Assembly (NCBI GenBank): GCA_934725425.1
Contig: CAKVAX010000003.1
Location: 113,819-177,818 of the forward strand
DNA length: 64,000 nt
Source: an uncultured Eubacteriales bacterium
GTDB lineage: Bacteria > Bacillota > Clostridia > Oscillospirales > Acutalibacteraceae
Direction: 5' to 3'
This document shows, one piece after another, positions 42,700 to 50,775 of this stretch. Numbering within the stretch: the stretch's first letter is position 1; each line of letters opens with the position of its first letter. The notes beneath the pieces are model-generated. The model saw only the letters and a program-made list of their open reading frames with translations. It did not search any database and was not told the DNA's origin. The position numbers and the translations under genes were made by a program.

Positions 42700-44058
42700 T
42701 TATGTCAAAGCGTATAAAGAAATTGCGCATTCAATTTTTTTCTTTTGCATTTCACAAGCTACATCAAAGGGCTTCATAATATCGTGATTGTGAGTGTAAT
42801 TTTTTACAGCACATCCTCCGCTACAGTAAAATTTGGCCCAGCAGTTTCTGCATTTTTCTTTGTGGTAAATACTTGTGTGTAAAAATTTCTTTTTGATACT
42901 TTCATCAAATGTGCCTTCATTTAGGTTGCCCATTTTAAACTCATTGTTTCCTACCATTTGATGGCACGCAAAAATGTCCCCGTTTGGAGTTATCGCAACA
43001 TAATCATTACCGCATCCGCAGCCTTTTAGTCTTTTTACTACACACGGACCTTTTTCTATGTCAATATTGAAATTGAAAAAGTTTATATTTTTTCCCGCAT
43101 TTTTCATGCTTATCAATTTTTTGCAAAGTTTTTCTTCTTCCTTAAGGATTTCAGGTAAATCTTCTCTCGAAAGTGTGTATTTAAAAGTATTATCGCACAG
43201 AACCGGCTCCATTGATATTTCTGTAAATCCCAGATCATATATGTGCATTACATCGTCTATAAAGTTTAGATTTTCTTTGGTATATGTTCCTCTTACGTAA
43301 TATTTTTTTCCGTTTCTTTTCGAAATTAACTCTTTGAATTTCGGAACAATTAAGTCGTAACTTCCGTTTCCACTCCTTGTTACTCTGAATCGATCATTTG
43401 TTTCCTTTTTTCCGTCAAGTGATAAAACCACGTCGTAAATTTCTTTATTAATGAAGTCTATTTTTTCATCATCGAGCAAAATCCCGTTTGTTGTCAAAGT
43501 GAATCTAAAATTTTTATTGTATTTTTTTTCTAAGCTTCGGGCATATTTTACTGTTTCGGTTACGACTTTCCAATTCATTAAAGGTTCGCCGCCAAAAAAG
43601 TCCATTTCTAAATTTTTTATTTTACCTGATTTTTCGATTAAAAAATCCACAGCCTTTTTAGCTGTTTCAAGAGGCATAAGTTCCTTTTTACCGCATCCGA
43701 AATCTCCTGTAGAAGCAAAACAGTATTTGCACGCAAGATTGCAGTCATGAGCAATATTTAAGCAAATTGCTTTTACCGGAGAAGATAATTTTTCTTCAGT
43801 TGCCAAATTTTCATAGGTGTCTTTTGAAAAAAGTTTTTCGTCATTATAAAGAGAAATTATCTCTTTATAAGTCTCTTTTATTTCTTCGGCAGGGTATTTA
43901 TTTTCCAATTTTTTTATAAGATAATTCTCGGTATAATCGAAAAAATTACCATCCAAGTAGGATAACATATCATAAAAAATATCATCTACCACATGCACGG
44001 CTCCGCTGTTACTGTCGATTACAAAATTAGTATTTTCAAATTTAAATTTATGTACCAT
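42700..44058 (-). CDS. SCIFF thioether-forming radical SAM/SPASM maturase
   Basis: A 452-residue enzyme. The N-terminal 85 residues form a RiPP-recognition-like region. The radical SAM core starts at LNIAHDCNLACKYCFAS (CxxxCxxC) with FFGGEPLMNW as the SAM glycine motif. The C-terminal SPASM region has the auxiliary-cluster cysteines: GPCVVKRLKGCGCGND, ITPNGDIFACHQ, KCRNCWAKFYCSGGC and VACEMQKKKIEC. Length and cysteine layout match CteB and other SCIFF maturases, which make a Cys-to-Thr thioether. Nothing looks degenerate. The SCIFF peptide gene lies 125 bases upstream on the same strand. Confidence 0.93.
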   Translation of the reverse strand: MVHKFKFENTNFVIDSNSGAVHVVDDIFYDMLSYLDGNFFDYTENYLIKKLENKYPAEEIKETYKEIISLYNDEKLFSKDTYENLATEEKLSSPVKAICLNIAHDCNLACKYCFASTGDFGCGKKELMPLETAKKAVDFLIEKSGKIKNLEMDFFGGEPLMNWKVVTETVKYARSLEKKYNKNFRFTLTTNGILLDDEKIDFINKEIYDVVLSLDGKKETNDRFRVTRSGNGSYDLIVPKFKELISKRNGKKYYVRGTYTKENLNFIDDVMHIYDLGFTEISMEPVLCDNTFKYTLSREDLPEILKEEEKLCKKLISMKNAGKNINFFNFNIDIEKGPCVVKRLKGCGCGNDYVAITPNGDIFACHQMVGNNEFKMGNLNEGTFDESIKKKFLHTSIYHKEKCRNCWAKFYCSGGCAVKNYTHNHDIMKPFDVACEMQKKKIECAISLYALT

Positions 44059-44125
44059 ATAAAACCAAAGATTCTTCCTTGATTTTTTCCCTTCCTTTCA
44101 AATTAATTTTATTAACAAAATTAAA

Positions 44126-44147
44126 TCTTTTGGCATATGCCAAAAGA
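44126..44147 (-). promoter_or_regulatory. Perfect palindrome between SCIFF and its maturase
   Basis: A 22-base perfect inverted repeat (TCTTTTGGCAT and its complement), followed on the minus strand by TTTAATTTTG. It can act as a partial terminator that keeps peptide levels above enzyme levels, or as a dimeric-protein site. Confidence 0.6.
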
Positions 44148-44183
44148 CTTAAAAATAACTGTTAAATTTTTTAAAATTTAATA

Positions 44184-44321
44184 CTATTTTTCACATTTTT
44201 GGTTGCTTACGGTGTTGTCAACTTTCGAAGCTGTTTGGCAAGATGCTTGACATTCGCCGCATCCACCTGTTAAAGCGCTTTTTTTGAGGTCTGCTTTATT
44301 GATTGTTTTTACGTGTTTCAT
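44184..44321 (-). CDS. SCIFF-family ribosomal peptide precursor with only four cysteines
   Basis: A 45-codon gene not usually called by length filters. The protein starts MKHVKTINKADLKKSAL and continues GGCGECQASCQTASK, then VDNTVSNQKCEK, the recognisable SCIFF frame. Cysteines are at 21, 24, 28 and 43. In ordinary members six cysteines occur, and the thioether in the studied peptide CteA joins Cys32 to Thr37; here residue 32 is Ser, 36 is Asn, and Thr37 is kept. AGGAGA precedes the ATG at good spacing. The dedicated maturase follows after a palindrome. Product function is unknown for the whole family. Confidence 0.88.
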   Translation of the reverse strand: MKHVKTINKADLKKSALTGGCGECQASCQTASKVDNTVSNQKCEK

Positions 44322-44494
44322 TCGCGATTCTCCTAACTTAAAATTTATACATTTTATATATTACCACATTATTTGATTTTTTGAAATACCCCAAAGTAAT
44401 ATATCTTCATTATTGCATATATATTTATTTATGTAAAGGAATGTGTGCAAGCATTAATTTTGAATGTTAAAAAGCTGAAATAGGAGTGAATAAA

Positions 44495-47164
44495 ATGAAT
44501 TGGCACAGCGTGAAGTTTAGCGAAGTCTTAAAAAAGTTGGACGTTTCACCCGAAAAAGGTTTATCAAGTTCCGAAGTTAAAAAAAGAAGACTTGTATATG
44601 GTTATAATTCTTTAAAAGAAGAAAAACAGCGCTCGTTTTGGCAAAAACTTAAGGCGCAATTTTCTGATTTTATGGTTATAATATTGATTTTAGCAGCTGT
44701 TATTTCGCTTATAACGTCATTTTTGAGTTCGGAATCCGATTATATAGATACCATAATAATTTTAAGTATAGTTATAATAAACACCATAATAGGAATGCTC
44801 CAAGAAAGCAAAGCAGAAAAAGAAATAAATTCTCTTAAAAAATTAGCAACACCCTTAACCAAAGTTATCAGGGATTCTCGAGTCCAAAGAATATCCACAG
44901 AAGATTTGGTCCCCGGAGATATATTAACTCTTTCCACCGGAGATTTAGTGCCGGCTGACGCCCGAATAATAGAATCTTCCAATTTAGCGGCAGAAGAATC
45001 AGCAATGACCGGTGAATCATTTGCGTCTCAAAAAAGTGAAGATAAAATATTTGAAGCAAACACTCCTCCCGCAGACCAAAAAAACATGCTTTTTTCAGGT
45101 TCGGTTATAGACCGAGGTAATGCAAAAGCAGTGGTAGTAAGGACGGGAATGAATACCGAAATCGGAAAAGTAACCCAGCTTATAAACATGGATGAAATTT
45201 CCGAAACGCCTCTCCAAAAAAGATTATCATCCACCGGAAAAATAACCGGAATATGTATAATTGTCATAAGTATAATAGTGTTTATTTTGGGCGCCATGCA
45301 AAATATTAATCTAATGGAAATGTTCATGATTTCAATCAGCTTGGCTGTGGCGGCTATTCCCGAAGGACTTCCTGCGGTTGTAACTATAGTCCTTGCCAAT
45401 GGCGTTAGAAGAATGGCTAAAAAGAATACTATTGTAAGAAAATTGCCTGCGATAGAAACGCTTGGCCACGCTACTGTTATTTGTTCTGATAAAACAGGGA
45501 CTCTTACGCTTAATAAAATGGTGGTTACAGAGATAAGAGATATCGAAAATCAATATAATTTGAACGATAAATTTTCTAAAAAATTATTTGAAATGGCAAT
45601 GCTTTGCAATAATTCATCCGTTACACGTAATCACGGAGACATTTCGGCTCACGGAGAACCCACCGAAAATGCGCTTCTTATGGCGGGAATAAAATGCGGG
45701 CTCAGTAAAAAAAATCTAAATCGAGAGTACCCGCGAATAAAAGAACTTCCGTTTGATTCCAAAAGAAAACTAATGTCTACGGTAAACCGAACCCCTGACA
45801 ATAAATATAAAATCATTACTAAGGGCGCTCCTGAATTTTTGATCAAAATTTGTAAGTATTATTTTACTGCTAACGGGGTTAAACTTTTAGATGACGATGC
45901 TATAAAGAAAATAAAATCCTCAATAAATCAAATGGCAAAAAAATCACTGAGAACAATCGCGGTGGCTTATAAGGAAGAATACGACCGCAACGAAAATCAA
46001 GAAGAAAAAGATTTAATATTTTACGGAATTGTCGGGATAATGGACCCGCCTCGTCCCGAAGCCGAAAGAGCAGTTTTGGAATGCAAAAACGCCGGAATAA
46101 AAACAGTTATGATTACGGGAGATTACGTCGAAACCGCAAAAGCTATTGCAACAAAGCTTCATATTTTTGATAAAAACTCTGTAGCTCTGACGGGTTCGGA
46201 AATTAACGAATTTTCAGATGAAGAATTAAGAGAGAAAGTAAAAAATTGTACAGTTTTTGCCAGAGTTTCTCCCGAACATAAAGTTCGGATAGTTAAAGCT
46301 TTTCAGGCGAACGGAGAAATAGTCGCTATGACCGGCGACGGAGTTAATGACGCCCCTGCTTTAAAGGTTGCCGATATAGGTTGCGCCATGGGAAAATCGG
46401 GAACTGACGCAGCTAAATCTGCTTCTGACATAATAATGGCGGATGATAATTTTGTTTCGGTCGTTGAAGCTGTTCGACAGGGTAGGGGAATGTACGATAA
46501 TATAAAAAAGACCATACATTTCTTACTATCCACTAACATAGGAGAAGTAGCAGTGGTTTTATTTGGATTTTTAATGAGAACTCCTCCGCCGCTGCTTGCG
46601 ATACATCTTCTGTGGATTAATCTTGTGACTGATGCTTTTCCGGCTCTTGCTTTAGGCATGGATCCGATAGATAAAAATATAATGAAACGTCCGCCGATAG
46701 ATTCCAAAAAGAGTTTGTTTTCGGGAGGATTAACTTATAATATAATAATCGAAGGTTGTTTTATCGCCGCAATGGGTATACTGTCTTTTAGTATAGGAAG
46801 AGCATTTTTTGACCCGGATCCTTACAATCCTGTTATAGGTCGTACGATGGCATTTGTTTCTTTGGGGCTAAGTCAGCTCATACAAACTTTCAATGTTCAG
46901 AGCAGAAAATCATTGCTTGTGACTGGAATATTAAGCAATTTCAAATTAATTTATTCGGTTGTATTTTGTATGATTTTGCAAATTATAGTGGTTACTATTC
47001 CTATGTTTAATGTGTTTTTCAAGACATCCCACCTAAATATTGTTGAATGGATAATAGTTTGGCTGTTAGCTTTATTCCCGCTAGTGGTTTCGGAGCTGGA
47101 AAAATACATCGCAAGAAATAAAAAGCAAATTTCGAAGTATAAAAATTTTTTCAAAAATGAATAA
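44495..47164 (+). CDS. Calcium-transporting P-type ATPase (type IIA/IIB)
   Basis: An 889-residue P-type ATPase with about ten helices. The phosphorylation site is SDKTGTLTLNKM, the actuator loop has MTGES, helix 4 has the cation-site PEGLP preceded by VAAIP, and the hinge is MTGDGVNDAPALKVADIGCAMG. Helices 5-6 include NLVTDAFPALALGMD. This matches bacterial calcium-extruding (PMCA/SERCA-like) enzymes. ATG at 44495 follows AGGAG; the in-frame GTG at 44486 overlaps that site. It is transcribed away from the SCIFF locus. Confidence 0.93.
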   Translation: MNWHSVKFSEVLKKLDVSPEKGLSSSEVKKRRLVYGYNSLKEEKQRSFWQKLKAQFSDFMVIILILAAVISLITSFLSSESDYIDTIIILSIVIINTIIGMLQESKAEKEINSLKKLATPLTKVIRDSRVQRISTEDLVPGDILTLSTGDLVPADARIIESSNLAAEESAMTGESFASQKSEDKIFEANTPPADQKNMLFSGSVIDRGNAKAVVVRTGMNTEIGKVTQLINMDEISETPLQKRLSSTGKITGICIIVISIIVFILGAMQNINLMEMFMISISLAVAAIPEGLPAVVTIVLANGVRRMAKKNTIVRKLPAIETLGHATVICSDKTGTLTLNKMVVTEIRDIENQYNLNDKFSKKLFEMAMLCNNSSVTRNHGDISAHGEPTENALLMAGIKCGLSKKNLNREYPRIKELPFDSKRKLMSTVNRTPDNKYKIITKGAPEFLIKICKYYFTANGVKLLDDDAIKKIKSSINQMAKKSLRTIAVAYKEEYDRNENQEEKDLIFYGIVGIMDPPRPEAERAVLECKNAGIKTVMITGDYVETAKAIATKLHIFDKNSVALTGSEINEFSDEELREKVKNCTVFARVSPEHKVRIVKAFQANGEIVAMTGDGVNDAPALKVADIGCAMGKSGTDAAKSASDIIMADDNFVSVVEAVRQGRGMYDNIKKTIHFLLSTNIGEVAVVLFGFLMRTPPPLLAIHLLWINLVTDAFPALALGMDPIDKNIMKRPPIDSKKSLFSGGLTYNIIIEGCFIAAMGILSFSIGRAFFDPDPYNPVIGRTMAFVSLGLSQLIQTFNVQSRKSLLVTGILSNFKLIYSVVFCMILQIIVVTIPMFNVFFKTSHLNIVEWIIVWLLALFPLVVSELEKYIARNKKQISKYKNFFKNE

Positions 47165-47232
47165 TTTAAAAATAAAAGGTAATAATTGTTTTTGTAAGTA
47201 AATTTAATTATTATCGAAGAAGGTGTAAAAAA

Positions 47233-47406
47233 ATGGACGAAATTCGTAATGAACCGGTTGAACACAGCGCTTCAAAAGAGGTCGCTAAAGAAAATTCCGA
47301 GCAAGAATATGAATATGTGAAGCCAAATTTATTGCAATCAAAAACTGTAGTGGAACCCTTACCACAGGAGCCACTTTCTCATCCTCACGATGATACTTTG
47401 AAATAA
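47233..47406 (+). CDS. Small acidic protein, 57 residues, unknown function
   Basis: An ORF of 58 codons with a good ribosome-binding site (GAAGAAGGTG, 47217-47226) before ATG 47233 and a strong terminator 5 bases after its stop. The protein is polar and rich in Glu, with a Pro/His-rich C-terminus (EPLPQEPLSHPHDD). No membrane helix, cysteine or known motif is present. It follows the calcium ATPase by 68 bases and may be co-transcribed. Site and terminator make it a credible gene; function cannot be assigned. Confidence 0.65.
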   Translation: MDEIRNEPVEHSASKEVAKENSEQEYEYVKPNLLQSKTVVEPLPQEPLSHPHDDTLK

Positions 47407-47410
47407 AATC

Positions 47411-47445
47411 ATAGCACCGGCTGACATTAGCCGGTGCTATTTTTT
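47411..47445. terminator. Strong bidirectional terminator
   Basis: A 12-bp perfect stem (47411-47422 with 47429-47440), loop of 6, then TTTTT. It ends the ATPase/small-ORF transcript and the converging U32 gene. Confidence 0.92.
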
Positions 47446-48673
47446 AATTTGCTGAATTTTTTCTTATGTATGCTCCGACTTTAACCTCTCTGTCAAGAGG
47501 AATAAAAAGTTTTTGCATAGGGTGGGGAGCTGAGGTTATTTTATTTCCAAACTCGTCTGTAATATTTTCTGCTTTGAATTTAAATGGCTCAGATCCGGGT
47601 TCCAAAACTTCGAGCTCATCTCCATCAAAAAACCTGTTTCTTTGAGAAATTTGCAGTATTCCGTTTTGATAATTGTCACATACCGCGACTACATCGCAAT
47701 TTTTTTCATATCCTCCGCTTTCGTATACTTCTTCCGGCTCATTTCCGAAATAAAATCCCGTGCAGTATTTGCGGTGGCTCACTTTGTATACTTCTTCTTG
47801 TATCCACGGCTTTAGTTTGAAGTTGTCTTTTTCTTTATAGTAATCGTTCAAAGCATTTTTATATGCATTTGTTGTAACCGCAACATAGTAAGCCGACTTA
47901 GCTCGTCCTTCTATTTTTAAGCTTGTAATTCCTGCCTTTAAAAGTTCCGGAATATGATTAATCATGCACAAATCTTTTGAATTGAAAAAATAAGTTCCTT
48001 TTTCATCTTCTATTACCGGGAAATACTCTCCTTTTCTTTTTTCTTCTGTCAGATTATACTTCCAGCGGCAAGGCTGAGCGCAATTTCCACGGTTTGCATC
48101 TCTTCCTGTTAAATAACTCGATATCAAGCATCTTCCTGAGAAAGAAACGCACATTGCTCCGTGCACAAATGTTTCAATTTCTAATTCCGGGTTGGTTTTT
48201 GCACGTATAGTCGTTATTTCTTCTAGCGAGAGTTCACGCGCAAGAACTACTCTTTTAGCTCCCATATCATATAAAGCCCTTGCTGTTGCGTAGTTCACAA
48301 CACCTGTTTGAGTTGATATATGTATGTCCACATTTGGTGCGACTTTTTTAGCAATTTCCAAAACTCCCAAATCACATATTATGAATGCATCTATTCCTAT
48401 CGATGCCGCAAAAGATAGAAAATCGGGTAATTTATCTATTTCATGGTTCCTAGGTAACGTGTTGCACGTCAAATAAACTTTAATATTTTGTTTGTGGCAT
48501 ATTTCTACGGCCTTTTTTAAATCTTCTTCTCCGAAATTATTTGGCGAAGTTCTCATGCCAAATTCTTTTCCTGCCAAATAAACAGCATCTGCGCCGTAGT
48601 TTACCGCTGCCATCAGCCGTTCCATATCTCCGGCCGGTGCCAAAATTTCTGCTCTGTTTATGATTTTTTCCAA
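47444..48673 (-). CDS. Peptidase U32 family protein (TrhP-like tRNA hydroxylation)
   Basis: A 409-residue U32 protein. It starts AEILAPAGDMERLMAAVNYGADAVYLAGKEFGMR and contains the signature ETFVHGAMCVSFSGRCLIS, with further cysteines in NRGNCAQPCRW. A C-terminal beta domain follows. Family members once called collagenases are now linked to prephenate-dependent hydroxylation of U34 in tRNA (TrhP) in E. coli and Bacillus; that role is by family. Gene is monocistronic. Confidence 0.88.
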   Translation of the reverse strand: MEKIINRAEILAPAGDMERLMAAVNYGADAVYLAGKEFGMRTSPNNFGEEDLKKAVEICHKQNIKVYLTCNTLPRNHEIDKLPDFLSFAASIGIDAFIICDLGVLEIAKKVAPNVDIHISTQTGVVNYATARALYDMGAKRVVLARELSLEEITTIRAKTNPELEIETFVHGAMCVSFSGRCLISSYLTGRDANRGNCAQPCRWKYNLTEEKRKGEYFPVIEDEKGTYFFNSKDLCMINHIPELLKAGITSLKIEGRAKSAYYVAVTTNAYKNALNDYYKEKDNFKLKPWIQEEVYKVSHRKYCTGFYFGNEPEEVYESGGYEKNCDVVAVCDNYQNGILQISQRNRFFDGDELEVLEPGSEPFKFKAENITDEFGNKITSAPHPMQKLFIPLDREVKVGAYIRKNSAN

Positions 48674-48765
48674 TTATTTCGCTCCTATGCTTTGTTAATC
48701 TAAATTATATTTTACTTTAAATTAATGAATAATACAAGCTCCGATAAAACACCAAAGAGCTTATT

Positions 48766-49164
48766 TTAATTTTTACTTATTCCTATAATTCCACCTATTG
48801 TGCTCGCCAAAATTATTGCCAGCCCCCGTGTTGCCGTTATTATTGTAAGGGAACTATGTGTTACTATTAATCCGCATATGAAAAATATAAAGAATAAAAT
48901 ACCTCCGCACAAGAGCCCCGAAAGCCATCCGTTATTTTTAGAAAATTTTCCCGATATGAATCCTCCTACAAAACTTCCCAAAGTGGATATAAAAATCATA
49001 AGTATTTCCATGAATTCATATGGAATATTTCCGCCTTTGGAAATTAAAAGTGCGGTTAAAAATAAAAGTAAAGAAGAAAATATGATCGATGATATACTCC
49101 CAAACAACAGGGGCTTAGCATAAAGACTGTAAAAAGATATATGGTAATTTCTGGAATTTCTCAT
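48766..49164 (-). CDS. TIGR04086 family small membrane protein
   Basis: A 132-residue protein of four membrane helices with small loops; GGFISGKFSKNNGWLSGLLCGGI in the middle is the conserved segment of this Firmicutes family (YrzE-like). Function is unknown. The family is commonly encoded next to yajC, as here, 109 bases downstream of it. Confidence 0.8.
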   Translation of the reverse strand: MRNSRNYHISFYSLYAKPLLFGSISSIIFSSLLLFLTALLISKGGNIPYEFMEILMIFISTLGSFVGGFISGKFSKNNGWLSGLLCGGILFFIFFICGLIVTHSSLTIITATRGLAIILASTIGGIIGISKN

Positions 49165-49239
49165 ATTGTTACCTCCCGGCTCTAATCGTATTATTTATTT
49201 TGTCTTATATACTATTATTACCTGAATTTTTACATAAAT

Positions 49240-49269
49240 ATTCCTTGCCTTTTTGGATAGGCAAGGAAT
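49240..49269 (-). terminator. Terminator after yajC
   Basis: A 10-bp perfect stem ATTCCTTGCC / GGCAAGGAAT with a 10-base loop immediately after the yajC stop. Confidence 0.75.
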
Positions 49270-49273
49270 TTAG

Positions 49274-49582
49274 TTATTTATTATTTTCTTCTTCTACGTT
49301 ACGGCTTGCGACAGCCCATTTTTTTATTCTTATTTTTTCGGAAGCAGTTTCTATAACAAGTGTGTCGGAATCTTCCTTAAGGCTTACTATTCTTCCCACA
49401 ATTCCTCCGATTGTTGTTACTTCATCGCCGATTGTTAAAGATTTTCTCATATCTTCTTCTTGTTTTTTTCTTTTCTGATTAGGTCTGAACATTACCAGAT
49501 ACATTCCTACTATAACCACTGCGTAAACTAAAAAAGAACTGAATAATTGCCATCCTTGGCCACTTCCAAATAAATTTCCCAT
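49274..49582 (-). CDS. yajC: Preprotein translocase subunit YajC
   Basis: A 102-residue protein with one membrane helix (about 13-33) ending in MYLVMFRPNQKRKKQEEDMRKSL and then VTTIGGIVGRIVSL, the YajC signature. It accompanies SecDF at the Sec translocon in other bacteria; secDF is not in this window. ATG at 49582 behind GGAGGAA. Confidence 0.94.
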   Translation of the reverse strand: MGNLFGSGQGWQLFSSFLVYAVVIVGMYLVMFRPNQKRKKQEEDMRKSLTIGDEVTTIGGIVGRIVSLKEDSDTLVIETASEKIRIKKWAVASRNVEEENNK

Positions 49583-49753
49583 AAGTTATTCCTCCGAATT
49601 TCAAATTTTATTACCCACTAATTATATGATTTTTTGCCTACTTTATCAAGGAAGCAATGCTTAATTTGATTTTTTACATGATTTTTTTAGTTTAATACGC
49701 ATAATTTTGGTCAATTCTTGAATTTTTGCGGTAAATTATTTTTTTAAATAGTA

Positions 49754-49782
49754 TTGAAATGTGATATTTAATGTGATATAAT
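49754..49782 (+). promoter_or_regulatory. Sigma-A promoter of rpmE
   Basis: TTGAAA (49754-49759) and TATAAT (49777-49782) are 17 bases apart, about 50 bases before the rpmE start. Confidence 0.75.
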
Positions 49783-49831
49783 ATATCAGTATGTTTCAAT
49801 ATTAGTATATATAGCCAGAGAGGTGAAGATA

Positions 49832-50044
49832 ATGCAAAAAAATATTCATCCGGATTATAAGGAAACTGAAATCAGATGTGCTTGTGGCAATGTTTTAAAA
49901 ACAAAATCCACAAAATCTCAACTGACTGTTGATGTATGTTCAAAATGTCACCCTTTCTTTACCGGACAACAGAGATTTGTTGATTCAGGTGGACGTGTAG
50001 ATAGATTTGAAAAACGCAGAAGACTATCTCAACAAAGCAAATAG
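49832..50044 (+). CDS. rpmE: 50S ribosomal protein L31 (zinc-binding type)
   Basis: A 70-residue protein with two cysteine pairs (CACG near 17-19 and CSKC near 37-40), so the zinc-containing C+ form. KNIHPDYKETEIRC and FFTGQQRFVDSGGRVDRF are diagnostic. ATG at 49832 follows GAGAGG. C+ L31 is the form often exchanged for a C- paralogue in zinc shortage; no paralogue is present here. Confidence 0.96.
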   Translation: MQKNIHPDYKETEIRCACGNVLKTKSTKSQLTVDVCSKCHPFFTGQQRFVDSGGRVDRFEKRRRLSQQSK

Positions 50045-50065
50045 GACAGTAGATGTTTTTAAATG

Positions 50066-50091
50066 TAGGCGGCGCAAATAAGCGTTGCCTA
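50066..50091 (+). other. Hairpin between rpmE and yigZ
   Basis: A 10-bp stem (two G-T pairs) with loop AAATAA, not followed by a T run. It ends 10 bases before the yigZ start, a place where it could tune translation or RNA processing. Confidence 0.4.
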
Positions 50092-50101
50092 TTGTGTCAG
50101 T

Positions 50102-50737
50102 GTGGTGAAAATATTGCCTGAATTTAAAACTATATGTGAACCCGGACAGTTCAAAGAAACTCAAAAGCGTTCCAAATTTTTATCTTTTGCATTTCCTGTA
50201 TCTTCGGAAGAAGAAGTCCATTCTCATTTGAAGAAATTGAAATCAGAATTTTATGACGCCAAGCACATAGTTTATGCATATAAGCTTTATAGTTCGGATA
50301 TTCAAAAATTTAGCGACGATGGTGAGCCTTCAGGAACAGGCGGAGTACCTGTGATGAATGTGATAAAAAGTTTTGAACTTGATAATATTTTGGTAGCGGT
50401 CGTGAGATATTTCGGAGGAATTTTGCTCGGCACAACAGGACTTAGGGAAATGTATTCTTCCGGAGCTAAAGGGGCAATTTTAAATTCAAAAATTACAGAC
50501 GTTGAAAAATGTATTCACTCTGTTATTACTACAGATTATGGCAATTATGGAAAAATTTTGAATATACTTTCGGATAAAAACGCCAAAATATTTTCTACAG
50601 ATTATACAGAAAGTGTCAGCATTGATTTTTGTGTGGCAGAAACAGATTTTGGCGAAGTACGAAAAAAAATAAACAACACAATGCAAGGAAGAGAAGTAAT
50701 TAAATTTATTGATAATATTTTTATACCGCTAAAGTAA
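50102..50737 (+). CDS. yigZ: YigZ/IMPACT family protein (UPF0029)
   Basis: A 211-residue protein with the IMPACT signature: HIVYAYKL, SDDGEPSGTGGVPVMNVI and VVRYFGGILLGTTGL, then the DUF1949 C-terminal domain. Eukaryotic IMPACT regulates GCN2; the bacterial role is unsettled. The start is GTG (50102 or 50105) with no good ribosome-binding site, directly after a hairpin. Confidence 0.9.
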   Translation: MVKILPEFKTICEPGQFKETQKRSKFLSFAFPVSSEEEVHSHLKKLKSEFYDAKHIVYAYKLYSSDIQKFSDDGEPSGTGGVPVMNVIKSFELDNILVAVVRYFGGILLGTTGLREMYSSGAKGAILNSKITDVEKCIHSVITTDYGNYGKILNILSDKNAKIFSTDYTESVSIDFCVAETDFGEVRKKINNTMQGREVIKFIDNIFIPLK

Positions 50738-50775
50738 ATTTATACTATAAAGTATTAATAATGGTGGTGGCAAAT

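Noticed and set aside
44184..44321. The missing SCIFF cysteines as a reading error on my part
   Set aside because: Codons were re-derived from the complement base by base: the TGC/TGT codons are at 21, 24, 28 and 43, and codons 32 and 36 are TCG and AAC. The frame closes properly with TAG.
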